From Eudorina sp. 2006-703-Eu-15 (Eukaryota; Chlorophyta; Chlorophyceae; Chlamydomonadales; Volvocaceae), in NCBI GenBank assembly GCA_003117195.1, contig BDSI01000098.1:166001-230000 (forward strand): 64,000 nucleotides of DNA, given 5' to 3'. Numbering within the stretch: position 1 is the first letter of the stretch; each line of letters starts with the position of its first letter. A program made the position numbers and the translations under genes. The notes under the pieces were generated by a model. It ran no database searches and had not been told where the DNA came from. It worked only from the letters and a program-made list of their open reading frames with translations. Of the stretch, positions 10,601-25,600 are shown one piece after another.

Positions 10601-13600
10601 GTAAGTTACGTTTAAGTGGGGTCCTTGGGGGAGAGGTAGGGGGAGGCGACATGTAATCGGCCCGTGCGGAATCCCCTTAATTCTAAGGTAATAATTGCGT
10701 GGAAACAAAACCAAAGCGGTGGAAGTGATAAGGGTGTGTTAACAAGACAAGGCGCCACCACGCCAACTGATGCTCGCCCTGCTTGAACAGAAGACACGCC
10801 AGAGTTATTTAATGAAAGGGGAAGAAAACATTTGATTCTTTTGACCTGATGAATTGGCTGGCTTTACACGTGTATATATCTAGTGTATCACTTCACTTTG
10901 TACAGAAAAATGCACGGTGCCGTTTGTGTAAATCATCAGCACAAACCTCCGATTATACCTGATCACACTGAATCATACCCCCAGGAGGCACCCCGACCTG
11001 ATCGATTCCGATTCGGGGTTAATTTACTCCAACCCGGAACCCAATTCGCATAAATCAACCTGAATTGGCCTACATCGATGTGAACACTTCGAAAGAATTT
11101 GAAGTACACGGAACCTTGACTGCTCATCTGGCAGTCGCGACATGTAATAACTGTTGCATAACCACTTTAGGACGATACGTGTTCATACGAAGATTGCTAT
11201 GGCAAATAGATGTCAGGAGCAGATATAATCACAATTAACATATCACTATCATTTCCTTTCGTTCGTCTCCGTGCGGTACTGCGTGAGACTCGAACAACCA
11301 GCAAATACGTATGTAAGTGCATGCTACACGACTACTTGCTGTCTATGCTGTCGGCCCCCCCCCTTGATGCCGCGTATGTGCTGCATTCAGGTAACCCGCC
11401 GCCCCCACCGTCAGACTACTTGGACAGCCTCCCAGGCTTGTCGACCTTGCAGTCAGACTCCCAGACTGGGTACATGATTGCAAGTGCGCTTTATTTGACC
11501 TGCATCACGATTCCCAATGGAAATCAGGCAGATGGCCAGCAGTAAGTAGTCCACCCGTCTAGTCTTCCGCTATATAGAGTGCATCACCTGATAGCATCTG
11601 GTGTCTATAATGCCCTGCATCCACGATTTAGACGAATGGGTATAAGGAGATGGCAATCGTTTATTTGATTACATGTACCGTATGAATGACCAATAGTAAT
11701 CACAGTATTTATACATATATATATGTATACATTTAGGTGTATATAGTTGTTGTATTTATAATACGCTGGGCAAACCCTAGCGTTGATAAAGAAGGCAGGG
11801 GCGGTGAGGCAGGCTCGCTGAGCATATACGCCGCTACCACTCGCCGGGGAGTCTGGGGAGTCTATCTGATCTGAACAGTGTAACCCTGATTACATCCCTT
11901 GTTAGTTGACGTCGGATGTTGTGTTACCCCCGACTGTCGCTTGTGTTACCCCCGACTGTGTTACCCCCGCTTGTGTTACCCCCGACTGTCGCTTGTGTTA
12001 CCCCCGACTGTGTTACCCCCGCTTGTGTTACCCCCGACTGTCGCTTGTGTTACCCCCGACTGTGTTACCCCCGACTGTTGTGTTACCCCCGACTGTTGTG
12101 TTACCCCGACTGTCGCTTGTGTTACCCCCGACTGTGTTACCCCCGACTGTGTTACCCCCGACTGTGTTACCCCCGACTGTTGTGTTACCCCCGACTCGCT
12201 TGCTCAAGCACCCTGCGCCTCAGCACGATGTCGCTTAGGGTGGTGACAGCGTGGTGGTATTGTGTGACGACGAAATATATCTGTCATGTAAAGGTTAATT
12301 TGTACACATTTGTACATGCATACAATTGCACCCAACCGTTACTGGAGTTACAAAGATGGGTTACAACGATGGGTTACCCACGGCAGCATTGCGGCTTATC
12401 TGTGCGGGGTATGCTTGGGAGAACAAATAGAACAAACAACCTCGTCTGCACCCTGACGATGCCAATAGGGAGCCTCATAGCTGTGTATCTACGACACAGC
12501 AGGCATATGCACACGCACGTAAACCCGCCACATAGGCGAAAACTCATTATTTATTTCTGAAATTCCGGCCTGATCCAATTCCTTCGGCTTGACCCATGGA
12601 TACAACTGACTGGATATAAAACGAACATACGCAGGCTTTCGATGGCAGCATGTTCAAGTAAGTCAACTCAACAACAGGTGCGTACGTGGGGGCTGCACAG
12701 GCATCCCAGCGATTGGGTAGCCGCGGCGACGGGTCGCAGGTGCAGCAGCCGGAAAAACTCTGGGCCGCCGTGGGCCGGATGTCTGCAGGCGGGGCGTGCA
12801 GCGAGCGTTCGTTGCGCTGACCGTGTCGGTGCCCCGTCACAAATGAACCGCGAGCCTGTCTTTCCAGCTACTGTAATGCATGGCCGGTTTCAATAGGTTC
12901 AAAGATAGTGCATCCTTGCTATAATTAGATGGTGACTGGACGGACCGACGGACGGACGATGCTCAGCCCCCGGGGCTACATCCAGCACCAATTGTGCACA
13001 GCCGGCTGGCTCATCACAAGTAGTTAGAGCTGCTTGCTCAAACAAACCAGGCGAGGTCCGCATGATAGCTGGCTAGCAAGCCCTGCTTATATGATTCCAT
13101 ATATTGTAAGCCGGTACGGCACAGAGCCGTACAGACGCTCACGAGATAAGGAACCCCAATGATTAATGGGTTCCCATTAATGGGTTCCCAACCATCCGGT
13201 AAGCCATTGCGTCTTACAAATGGTATTGATACCAACGATGTTGATCTCTGTATCACAACTCAACGTCGAGGGTTCGCTTCCCGGTTGGGCATTCACTCGG
13301 TAGGGTTGGAGTATCTGACTGGCCACCAGTGAAACTCCTGAAAAGTGAATAATGGTGCGCCCTTGAGGCAGGTTCATGGTTAAAAACTGATCTCACCCTG
13401 GCTCGATCCTGAGACTACGGTCCGAGGACGAACCGGCCTTCGGCGAAAAAGGGGGGAGTGTAAGCCGGTACGGCACAGAGCCATGCAGACGCTCATAATA
13501 AATATTTATAGGACTATACATGTATATAAAGGACTCCCAAGCATGCCCATAGATAGATACAAGTGGAGGGGAATACGTAGCCCAGGCCAGCACGGCGGCT

Positions 13601-16600
13601 CGCTCGCTGCCAATGATGCTGCCACGCATTCGGCGCCACCTGCAGCAAGCGGAAAGCGAAGACGACACCATTTATCCTGCCGGACAAACGGCCACTTACC
13701 GTCCCTTAAATGAATATTAGTGGGAAACATTTGCTACGTAAAAACAAGGATATGGCATCCACAGCGATTTAAGGGGCGCGGAAATAGATATAAGCATGGC
13801 ATCAGTGTTGCTATCTTCAATAATATAAATATTTACGGGCCAAAAACCCGGATTTTTTTCATTTCCCGGACCCCCAGAAAACCTGCGAGATTTCATTATT
13901 TGACGCTGTAGGGAGCCGGAAATCTGCCCTGCCATCTATTTCCAGACTACCAAAAGGGCCTGGAAATCTGCAGGCGCAGGGTCAGTTCCTGTGTCGTACA
14001 CCTGTCTACCGCCAAAACACACTCTGATGCCGTGTCCCGGACTCCTGGTCCCCCCCATATGCATCCGCGACGCCAGGAAAGCGTGCTTCAGGCCTCCAAG
14101 ACTGAGAATCCCTGTCGTAGCTGTGGTAGCAGTGTCCCTGCTGTCGGAACACGCCGAAATATTTCCTGGCCTGCCCCGAGGGTTTTATTTTCTGGCACCT
14201 AGAAAGGCCCCCAAAATCTGCCCTGCCAAAGGTTTTTTGGCTACTGGCGACAGGCCGGAAACCTGCGGAATTCTATTTCCCCGTTTTGGAAGATAGCAAC
14301 ACTGCATGGCATCCACCATCCATCCATTCTACTTATACATCCGATACGTGCATCGCATGTTTGAAAATGACCTCTACCTACTCTGCCGTCATTGGTATGC
14401 CTTCCGTTTTTGGCAGTTCTACCCAATACCGGCCAATCGTAAGGGGGATTTCGTCTTCATGTAAGTTGCATGGCATGTCACATTGGGTAGCATGGGTTCG
14501 TACGTACTGCTCATTGACTGCTGCCAAGTAATGTTTGTAATGCATGGTTACCTTGCGTTACATACATCATGATGATCATCACATTGCCTTAGCCCTTGAA
14601 CAATAACATATATACCCTTTCATTATTGCATCGCGATTCCTTACATCGATATGTCTTTGTCGTCCTTGCTTGCTTGACGAGTGCATCCATTGGCTGCACA
14701 AGAATTGCCAAGCGAGTGGATAGTCGAAGTTTGCAATCGATGCACTTCCGTCGCTGTTAATAACCTCAACAGCCATCTGCGTGTCCATGCATGATAAAGG
14801 GCGAGTCAAGGTAGCGTGGTGCTCGATGCACCATCTCAAGGATACAACTACCTACAAGTATGGTCGTATTACGGATATGACCAGGAAAACCAACAATGGT
14901 CAATTAGTTCAGTGTAAGTACACCGACATGTGAATGCATTATGTTTCGTTTGAACTACGTATTTGAACTAACGTGCGTCGTACCTGCACATCGGTACACT
15001 GTATTGCGTCGCGGTTGGCTGCCTGTCTGGGCATCACACATTGCATGCAAAATGCTTAATACGTATGCCTGCTGTATGCGTTGATTCCATCCGAAACGAG
15101 TTTACATTTGGCATAGTTTGCCATGCTACGCCATGCGCTGTAGGCAAGAAGATCTGGGTGCAGTGCGTGTGGGGGGTGCCTGCATACATGTTATCCTTGT
15201 CTTCTAAGTGTGATGTCAAACACACAGGAACTCAACCATCAACGGCACATACATGTTTCAAAACAAGGACTTTGGCACGTGCCTTCAAGCTGTGAACAGC
15301 GGCACGGGAATCCAGCAGACGACCTGCAACGCAGCAGATCCCACCCAATCTTTCTACGTTATTCCCTTTACGACCAATGTTACATGTAAGCAACACTTCG
15401 AATATGTTTTGTTTGCTAATGTATGTTTGGCGGGTGCGTGGCGTGATTAACTCGTAAACGTTGGAATCTCAAATTCATTAGCAATACACCTGGTGTAAGA
15501 ACGGTCCGTGTACCTTTACGATAGACGAATGCCGAGCTAGCGGAAGCGTGGATGTTTTGTTAAAATTAGTATCGGGTCATATTTAGGTAAGCGGTGGCAC
15601 CTGCCCCTGCGTGCGTGTGGGATAGTGATACCACAGATCGTGCATATCTGCGTCCGCAACGCCATTATGACATACCATAGATTGCTTTGGCAAATATTTA
15701 TAAATCTACGATCCAAAGTAATCTAGGATTGGTTAATTTGCATTGTTAGTCAGGCCCACTGGTCAGACCTGTGCGCGAAATAGTCCGAAGCCGGGTCTCA
15801 CACCGTAAGTTCATTCAATCATTCGCTGGTAACGTTCATTCATTCACCTTCCGTTCATACTACATATGTAATGTCCTTGGAGATGGCTGTGTTAAAACGA
15901 GAACCTGTGGCATGTATCAATAATTACTAAATACAGCTCCTTGTTGGCAGGGACACCCAATGTTGAAGTCCGTTTGATGAACTTGGAGACACAAACATGC
16001 ATTACATACGCCTCTGAAACGTCTGGAACAGTGTAAGTCCTGCACGTTTTTGTTGGTCAGTACTGCGGGCTGTCAATCCAACTTTTAATACATTTACAAT
16101 GCTGTGGTTGAATGCACCTGCTCTATCTTGTACTACTATTGGGCCATACCTGCTCACTTAGCTACCTCGATGCTCATTTTCATCTCTATCCGGGTGAGAT
16201 GAAGGCTTACTTCAATCCACGCATTGCGTATATGGATTGGTTTCCGGTATGTATGTACATAATGTACATACATACCCAAAACATATACAAAGAAGACATG
16301 AATACTTGCATGATGCAAGTATTCATGTCTTCTTTGTATATGTTTTGGGTATGTGGGATAACAGGGCTACGCACTTCTGCTGCAGTCTCCACAGGGAATA
16401 CAGCAGCAGCTCTGTCCTGTGCAAAAAGCCAACAAGCCGATCTGGACGACCTTTGCATAATGTGTACGACCCGAAGCACGGCTCTCAACAGCTTGAATTT
16501 TTTTAAATGATGAGAAAGTTTTAAAATGCTGCAGTATGCACTCACCCTTGATTATAGAGATCTACATAGGTGCCATGCACGTGCCACCAGTGATGTATGT

Positions 16601-19600
16601 ACAGTCAAGCTCATTTCCCTAAATAAAATGTTTGATCCTTGATGGACCTCATTTCCAAGGGTTAGCCTGCTCAAATGTATCCCGCTTTGCTGTTGCTGTA
16701 TCCACAGGACATCGATGGACCCATGCAACCAGGATGGGGCATCACAGTCGGTGAGCGGTGTGTGTTGGCTACATGTATTCCTGTGTATTTATACTACATA
16801 TTTTGAAGTGCCGGTCTATCTGCGTACCACATAATACACATGCCCTACCGTGCTTTGCTTAAAGCCAGTCATTTGTTTGCGAAAATGTTGGCGTTGCGGA
16901 TCAGTGTGCGATGGCGCGGGCAGCTATGGATGACGTGGGTGTTGACTTTTGCGGGGCGCCAGCGTGAAACGCAGTGTGTGTGGCTATCTTATTTTCCTAC
17001 AGCAAAAGATACACCTGGTGCAGAAACGCTGAAAGTATCTGTCTACGGGAAAGATTTCCCGGCTGTAAACGGCCGCAAGTATCCACAGAGATTCACAGTC
17101 CCAGCCTGCACCGAAGCTGATAACACATAGCAGCCTCTGTATGTCCCATACGTACCGTTCCCGACGGGACTCGACCCTGCATGGGGGATTTGGACTGGCA
17201 ATTTGAACGCCCAGTTATATGTCAATCGATGAGCGCGTCGGTGGGGGCCGGCGTATACGATAGGCGGCGGGGTGTGGCTGCCATATGTCCGTCCGTCCGT
17301 ATGTCTGTCTGTGTATGCACGGTAGAACATTCATTACTCGTCCGACTAACCATAATGTCATTAGTTGATTACTTGTGTTGTTGTATTATAACAGCATATA
17401 TAGTCGAGCGCTCGGGATGCAGACTGTCCATACTGCCCTGGTATATGTACACTGTTGATCGCCATTCGGGGTCCACTGTAACATTATTCGTTCAGACGAT
17501 TCCGGCGTGCGGCACTGCTCGCTTGAGCTGGCAAACCAAGGTTGTTCACGATGCCGAATGTTGCATGCACACGTGTTGATCTGGCTGGATGATGAGGGGC
17601 CGACAAAAAACATGTTTATTTCCGGCTTCATAAAGACGACAATCAATCAACTTGTTTACCTGACGGCGTATGTCCTTACCGTGTTCCTTAACACTACTTC
17701 ACATGTATGCCTTCTGCCTTTCTACATACACGAATGTTCGTTCCTCAGTTTCTTCTCATGGCCATCAACGGCAATGTTGCCTTCCTGTAAGTAGCGACGG
17801 TCCTACATAGCACTGCTATCAACAAGTGAGGGCCCTACCTAGCTTGTAAGGGGCGGGGTTGCAGGAAGGAGCACATGGCGGACTCATTCGACAATAGAGG
17901 ATATCGAGCTGAACCACTATGTAAGGATCGTTGCAACTCACTGTAACTAATTATGCCTGCCTGTTCTTCCGCAGGACACCAACGCAACTCCTAGCATGGT
18001 CAGGACCTTCAGTCATCCCTACGCCCCTTTATGAATATGATACCCGTTACCCACCGACACTTGCGGACTTGGATGCAACATCGTCAAACAGCCTGACACT
18101 CTGGACAACACCGTGAGTGAGCGAGCCAGCATACATGGCAACCCTCGGCAATGCAGAATTAAGTGTTCTAAACCGTGCTCCAAGGCAATGGGGATGAAGA
18201 CTGCGTGTCCACATTAAGTAATTATAAGTATCTATTTTCCTCTTTTACCAGGTCTGCCCAGCTCGGAGGCGGGTTTGTTCTACAAAATGCGTATTCAGGA
18301 GCTTGCCAGCACGTCACAGGATATACGGGTTCAAACATTAACAGCTATATCTGTGACACTGGAAACCTGAACGAGATCTTCATTCCTCAACCCGTCAACA
18401 GCACCCCTGGTATGTATAATGTCGCTAATCAAGTCTGAGTTTTTTGGGCGGGTGTTTTAGGGCAGCAGTGATGCCTGGTTGTGACGATACGTGTTTATGT
18501 TCATCGGACAGGTCTGCGAGCCACACGGATTGTTCACCTCATCACTCAGATGTGCATTACCGCGCCTAACGGCCAGCAAGCGAACGGCACACAGTAAGTT
18601 AGGGTTTTCTTGCTAATTGCTGAGCAACTGTTCTCAGACCTAAAACAATGAACGGACGGTAATGATACCGATGATGATGATGCCCTTATTAATACAAAAA
18701 AATAAGGGTTAGTAAGCACATGCATACACTACTTCCGTTCATGCTTTACGTTTCCACGCAGCTTGTTTAAAGCCAGGGTGGCCAAATCAGGCGGTTTACA
18801 TGATGACCCCGTACCTAACTCTTGACGGCGTAGATAGAGCATTATTAATAAGATATCGGGTAGTGTGTTCGACAAGTTTTCATAACTAAACAGCATCGCC
18901 CTCGCCAATGCTCCAAACAAAAGCCATAGCCAGCCGGCTGCCAGCTTCAACCCACTCCATCCACAACTTGGATTTCTTACCCATGCGCCCTGTTTGTTGG
19001 AGTAGCTGCACCCATCATCTTTAAATTTGACCGCCAGTTTGTTATATAGCTTCTCACCTAACAGACGCAACTTCACACAATTCGTTTCTCTATATTTCAG
19101 TAAATAAATGTTTCCTTACGGCCCATCCTTTGATTGCACCGTATGAAATGACTAAAATGACACATACACCCTAAAACTCTACATTCCCAATGTCGCCCCA
19201 CTCCGCACAGGCTGGTTCTTTCCCCCTGTACACTTGACGCCGCCAGCCAGCTGGTAATTATTATGTACCTATTAAGGGAGGGGGGAATACCCAGTGCAGA
19301 CCGTGGATAGATTGCAACGACTGTCCTGTTCTGAAATCACAAACACTTATCCACATCGAAGTCTGTCGAAATGTGCGCAGTGTCAAGAGGCTTTATGTGA
19401 AAACCGATCACTATGAAGCAACGAACATCTGTAATGATGCGTTGCACATACAGCCGATGTATTGTGTGAAGGAGATTGACGACACCGCACCTGTCGTTTG
19501 ATCAACCTACAGTCAACAGATATATCTGGTATGGATTTGCCCGCCCCAATCGCAGTTCTGGTACCTTCCATCCAGTTCTGGCGCAGTTTTCCTGTAAGTT

Positions 19601-22600
19601 TGTTCGAGCGTTGTTGTGGGTCTGATATTTGATAGTATACTAAATGGTTAATAATGCAATATAGGATATCAGGGATCTGGGTGTTCAGCGTGTTTCTCTT
19701 GAGAGTCAAAATGCATGCCGGTGGGCTGGAAGGCCATGCAGTAAGTGTTACGCACAAATTATTGCAAGCACACTTGCATGGCATGCACGTCACGGTAAGG
19801 GTTATTATGTGATTGATGTAATGTGACATTTACATGGGATTCGCTATAACAATTGAGCATTTAGGACAAATCATGTCGCCTATACATTTGACCCTGATAG
19901 AATGCCACATTCCGTTAATTAGTAGTAATTCTTTCCAGTAAAACAAACACGCCTGTAAAGGCGTGCGTAACACGTCATGTTCCTTCCCCTTTTATCATCA
20001 GCTTCAATGGTCCTTTGCGTATTGCATCGTAGCATAATATAGCTTACTACAACATACTGATATAGTACAAGAATTTATCAGCATGACATACCATATTTTA
20101 CAAAGTTAGATTTAGTAGATCAGGATATAACACAGCAAACTATGAATAGAACTGGATAGGACAATATATTCTTATTTGTAACAATGTGTCATTGAATTGC
20201 CGCTCGCAGAATATTTTATGTAATTGTTGCGCCATAGGAGCACGTCCACAATCTGTCTACCAATTGCTTGGATCCAATACTGAATAGTTGGGGTCCACCT
20301 TTCATGCCTGTGTTTTGGCTGCAATCTAATGCACAGGACAACTGGCGGCAACACAGTCATGGGATACTTAGATGGGACTTCTTATCCTCAACTTGTGACA
20401 TACCCTGGAGCTGTGGCGAACAACATCGCATGGGCACAGGCGGAGTAAGCTAACATAATGTGGCAATCTAGCCCAGGTTCTAGTTGTGACGGTCGTAATT
20501 GTGTGAATTCTGTCATGGCATGTGTATTGTTTGCATCAACGTATTTTGTATGTAATCTTTCTCGTTCACTCTAACATGTGTGCATCTATGGTGCTTTCAA
20601 AACAACCATAGCAACCCTGGGAATTGATGCTCTTACACACTTAACCAAACATGGCTATCAAATGCATGCCTTTACGTTAGTAATGTCCGACAATCCCCAT
20701 TGACGAGAACACTGTTTTCGATAATAATCCTGTTGGCCTCTCCTTTACAGCTACTTCCTTTACAATCCGCTCAACATTGGTCAACAACTATCTGTTAACG
20801 TTGAGGGGATGAATATCTGCCTCATCGCGGACTCTTTCACGTCAGTCCTGGTTGCAGACATCTGTGGAACCTCTATGCAGACCATATTTCACGTAAGAGA
20901 TTTTGACAGCCCTATAGTGCCTCAAGGTAAGCAATAATAATCGATAATAATAACGATAATAATGATAATGATAAAATAAACTCAATTAAATGATGGTGAT
21001 GATGGTGATGGTGATAATATTTATCTTGTAATTTTACACAGGTGCCTGTAGCCCCCTTGCCACCAGACGCGTGCTCTACAGCAGCGTTTTAACGCGTAAT
21101 TACTTGTCTACAACCAGGCACGCACACCGGCGCCTGTACAACCTTAACATCGCAGGAGGGCTGCGATCCTGTTGTCCTTCAGCCGACTGATTATTCAGTG
21201 GCCCAGGGGCCAGCCACTCCTCATTCCACTATACATTCGCTCTGTAGCGCTGTATATGTCCGCCGAGGCATATTCGCCTCCTTGAAGCCAAGTCTTGGCT
21301 CCAGCAGCTCCTCCAAGGACGCCGCTTGTCCTGATATCCATTCTCCTAAACCCCGCATATTTCATCCGGGGGACCGACGATGAGATTCGAACCCATATCT
21401 ACCGCTAGAACGTTGCCGCCCGGAGTCGAATCTAGGACCTTGCAACCCCTAAGCCGGTGCTCTACCAATTGAGCTACGCCGGTGTGTGTAGTGTGTGTGA
21501 CATGGTTGGGGGTGCATAACCCCATACCTGCACAACTACCCATACGAGCCGTAGGCCCAAGGGCATGCGAAAAAACGCCTTAAAGTACGCGCATGACAAT
21601 GCACTATCAGGGAAAAAAGGAGACTACTACCGTCCAAAGGTGACGATTGAGTTGCGATGGGCCCACATGTGAACTGCTACTACTAAACGTGTCGCGAACG
21701 TAGTCTGACTGGTAATGAATTCAATTAATCCACTAACTCCATCAAATTGATTGATTTTATTGACATAGGACATCAGTGAACGAGTATCTCTTCTTGCCTA
21801 CAGCTTCCTGGAATGCATTCTTCATTCGGACTTGTAGCGTCTGCATCTTCATGTCTAACCGCAGATATCCTTGATAATGTGCATGACGATAATTGACTGA
21901 GTTTTCACTTGTGTTTTACCTACCTGTACGTACTTGTCCATCAGCGGGTGTACCTACACGAATCGTCAACGTCCTGAGCCAGCTTTGCGTCGCCGGCGGG
22001 TAAGTATATAAGGGGTTACATTCCAAGCTGTCCATTCATCGCTTTGGCGGACATTGATCATTTATTACAGAAATTTGCATAAACTCGTATGTTCAAAAAT
22101 GTTAATTTTAATAACACGCATTTGCAAACCTGCAGAAACCCACCATCACTGGTACCCTGCAATTCGGATCCTTACCAGCAACAGGTATGGCATTGTATAC
22201 TGACACAAACAATGTAACTCTTCATATACCCGAAGCTACATATGCTCCCTTTATAATATGTGTTACATGTGTTGTATATATGTACATATATATATAGCTT
22301 ATGTATATGTAGATGTATATAATATGTAAGTTGCTGTATATGTATATATGTATATATGTATATACATGTTGCTGTATGTATATATACATGGTGTTTTATA
22401 TGTTGTATTTATTTAACATATATAGCTTAATTATAAGTATATGCATATATCAGTTGCTGTATATATCTATATATATGTATACATAGGTTGCTGCATGCCT
22501 AATATATATAATGTATATATACATATATCTGGGTTTAGATCTGGGTTTGGGGGCGAGGCCCCATGAAAGCGCGATCACGGGGTTCCGCAAAATAAAAATG

Positions 22601-25600
22601 CCCATCAGGCTGGCTATCTTCCTCCAGACGGACTTCTGTGACCAAAGAACTTCCTTGTCCTGGGCAGCACAATACTTCCGAGGGGAAAAGAACTTCCGGT
22701 CTGGGAAACCTCCAAACCTTCCTGGGGGGCTGCAACAAAAGGTTTTATCTGTCGGAAGATTAAAAGTTCCTGCAGCTCCCCAGGAAGTGCTCCCGGGCCT
22801 CCGCAAGCCATTACATTCGGTTTGTCCCGTGCCAGTGTTGATGAATGTCAGCATCCTTATGAGCATATGCGTTGATACATAGCCCCACAGCGCGTTCCAC
22901 TTCAAAACGGTCACGTCAGAGTTATCTGCACAGCAATCACGTCGCGTGGCACGGATCCCACGTTCCCAGGCGCAGGACCCAGCAAGCTTGCCAGTTGGGA
23001 CTTGGGAGATCAGAGCCCCCACCCCCGCAGCCCCCCACGTACAGCACCATAGATACATCAAATCCCAAGAACCAATCATAGATGCTACGAGTGCCCAGCG
23101 AGTAGTCGATACGTGTACCGCTGCGTGTTATAAGCTCCGCCGACGGTACGCTGTGGACCGGCAAGACACATCGATGAAGCCTTCGTACAGCACAGATACC
23201 AAGATGCTCGGTCCAAAAATCGTCTGCATCTGCCAGAATTCGTATATGGGCAAAAAAGTTCTCATTTCGCGCGCCTTCGATTCCTAGAACTAGACAGAAC
23301 AAGTGATGTCCGTTTGCCCTCATTAGTTCTTATCAGCAAATTCTGAGGACGGCCAAAAGTTCTGCGACTTTCGCGATTTTCGCTAAATGTTCTGTGCAGA
23401 ACTTAAGATAGCCAGCCTGATGCCGTGTGGTGTCCGTCCGTCCGTGGCTAATCGCAAAACATGAATATGCGGACAACATAACCATTGTTGTTATATTATT
23501 ATATTTTTTATATACTGCAGCTTTCGTATATATTATACTGCAGCTTTCATTTTTATTATTAGTTATTTAATCATATTTAGGTACCCGACGTGTTCTTGCT
23601 CATTGTTATAACATCTCCGTGTGCAGTGACCATGCCAAACATGATGCACCATGCATGCATGCAGTTCGTGCCCGTACCGTACATCCTAGCAGGCGACGAT
23701 TACTCCGATACTGGCGGAGGTGTCGTGTACATCATGTGAGTCTAATACACATAGGTATATTTGGCGACGTAGACAGTGCCAGCATTGATTGAGTGCATTG
23801 ATCGAATGCAAGTGGCACAGTTGGTTAGGTGTCCACCAGTTATAGTATCCTAAGCTGAGAGTGAAACTCGCAGAATGCAAACTTCCAGCTGCTCAATCGC
23901 TCGCACATTCAAATTTCTTGTCATAACTTTCGATCGACTATTTGTACTTTGCCAACAGGTCATCATGGTCAGGCTTTGTTTGCACCTACTTGGCATCGTC
24001 GAGTTTGCTCACTGGCGCGGACTCAAGCATAGGTCCATACCTAGCTAATTCGTGTCAGTGGACAATGAGGTGAATGCAAGATGATAGTAACATGTGATTG
24101 TACGAGTATTTGTATGCATGCATGCCCATTATGGCGCACGTGTTACAACGTAATAAGCACTACCAGGCGGTACCTGACAAACGTTGTCAAATGCTGCCAA
24201 AACGCAAGTATGATATACCACTAGTTTACTACATGCAGAAACGGGACGATTGGAGCTATGTTTGTGAGCTGGAACGGCACTTGCCTCCAAGGTGTCGGGT
24301 CGTCACTACAAACCACAGAGTGCAACCCGAGTGACCTCACACAAAATTTCTTCTCCCCGAATTTTACCTCTGTCATTCCGCCAGGTACGTGCTGAAAACC
24401 ATGAACGTTTCCAATTTGTAATTTCATGTGACATGCATTGTGTCATTATCGACGGGTGCAACATTAATCCACCTTCTTTGTTGTTGCTTGCAGCAAATGC
24501 GGGCTCACAATTCTTCAGTGTGGCAACACAAACATGTATTACTACTATCGCCAGTGGAACCCAGTAAGAACGCCAACCAGCAGTGAAGCGTTCCATGAGC
24601 AATGCATGCATATGAGCCTGCAAGTCAGCAACAGAAACATAAACACAAATGCGTGGTACTTGTGCAATGCAGGTTGGGAATGTCTCCATGTATTGCAGAC
24701 GTCATGAATCAGCAGGTATACTTGTCAGCACTGTATGACGACGTTTGTGACTGCTGTCTGGCGCAAGCAGCGTCCTGTACGCATGGTGGTTGAAGGCTGA
24801 CGTAATCAGCCGTACAGTACTAATGTCGCAAATGTTGGTGCACGAAAGAAGAGCAACGTGAAAGGCCGGCTTTGTCTGACGTGCATTTTTTAACTGTGTT
24901 CGTATATAATTACCAACTCTTATCGGATCATACAGGTTTGGACGATCAATCCAGCAGCAGGAGTGAATGGGACTCTTTTACTGTAAGTAATGTTTGACAA
25001 TCTATTACAGTCCATCGTGTATGGCTCAGCCTAGCTAATATTTGTATATCAAGCAAGGATGCATGTTCAGTTAGCACACGCGTGTACCCTGTGTCCTGAA
25101 CTCTGTTCAGCGGCAGCTGGTCATAGCTGCCGAAGGAAGAACGACACCCCAAACATAACGTCCATCTTCCTTTTGATTATCTCTGATATGCAGAGGATTT
25201 GGAGGAACATTGGCTATTGATGGAAGTGGAGCTGGCACTGTGCAGCTTTCATCCCCAGATAGTACACAGACTAGCCAATACTGGATACCACAGTGAGTAA
25301 TAATACTACATATGATAATATCCTGAATTTGGTAATAAATAGTAATATTATAATATGCACTAGACAGTGCAACTTGCGGGACTCGGTTGCAGGCGCTTAC
25401 AAATTATCTGGGCTTACATACTCATCAGATTAAAATGCATTCGAGAACTCGGTCTAGCTCCAGCTATCTTGATGTTTTCATTGAAGAACTTACTTCCGTC
25501 TCGTTGCTTCCAGCTCGTCAGCTGGATGGCAAGTCGCCAGTTGAAGTCACCCAACTGGCCAGGCCTAGACCACTACTCTGTGTGTAGTCTCCGGCTCCGG

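Larger units (their letters stand above)
16033..17748. other. Gene 1 introns 12 and 13
   Basis: Non-coding apart from the small D exon at 16708-16750. The first intron holds the palindrome at 16248-16354; the second holds a hAT-MITE fragment at 16975-17190. Nothing else could be supported. Confidence 0.5.

Noticed and set aside
11899..12560. Leu/Pro/Thr-rich open frames up to 214 codons
   Set aside because: Artefact of the 15-bp GTTACCCCCGACTGT minisatellite in an intron.
22450..23079. 209-codon minus-strand open frame
   Set aside because: Lies across an AT tract and the interior of a non-autonomous transposon; no recognisable protein.
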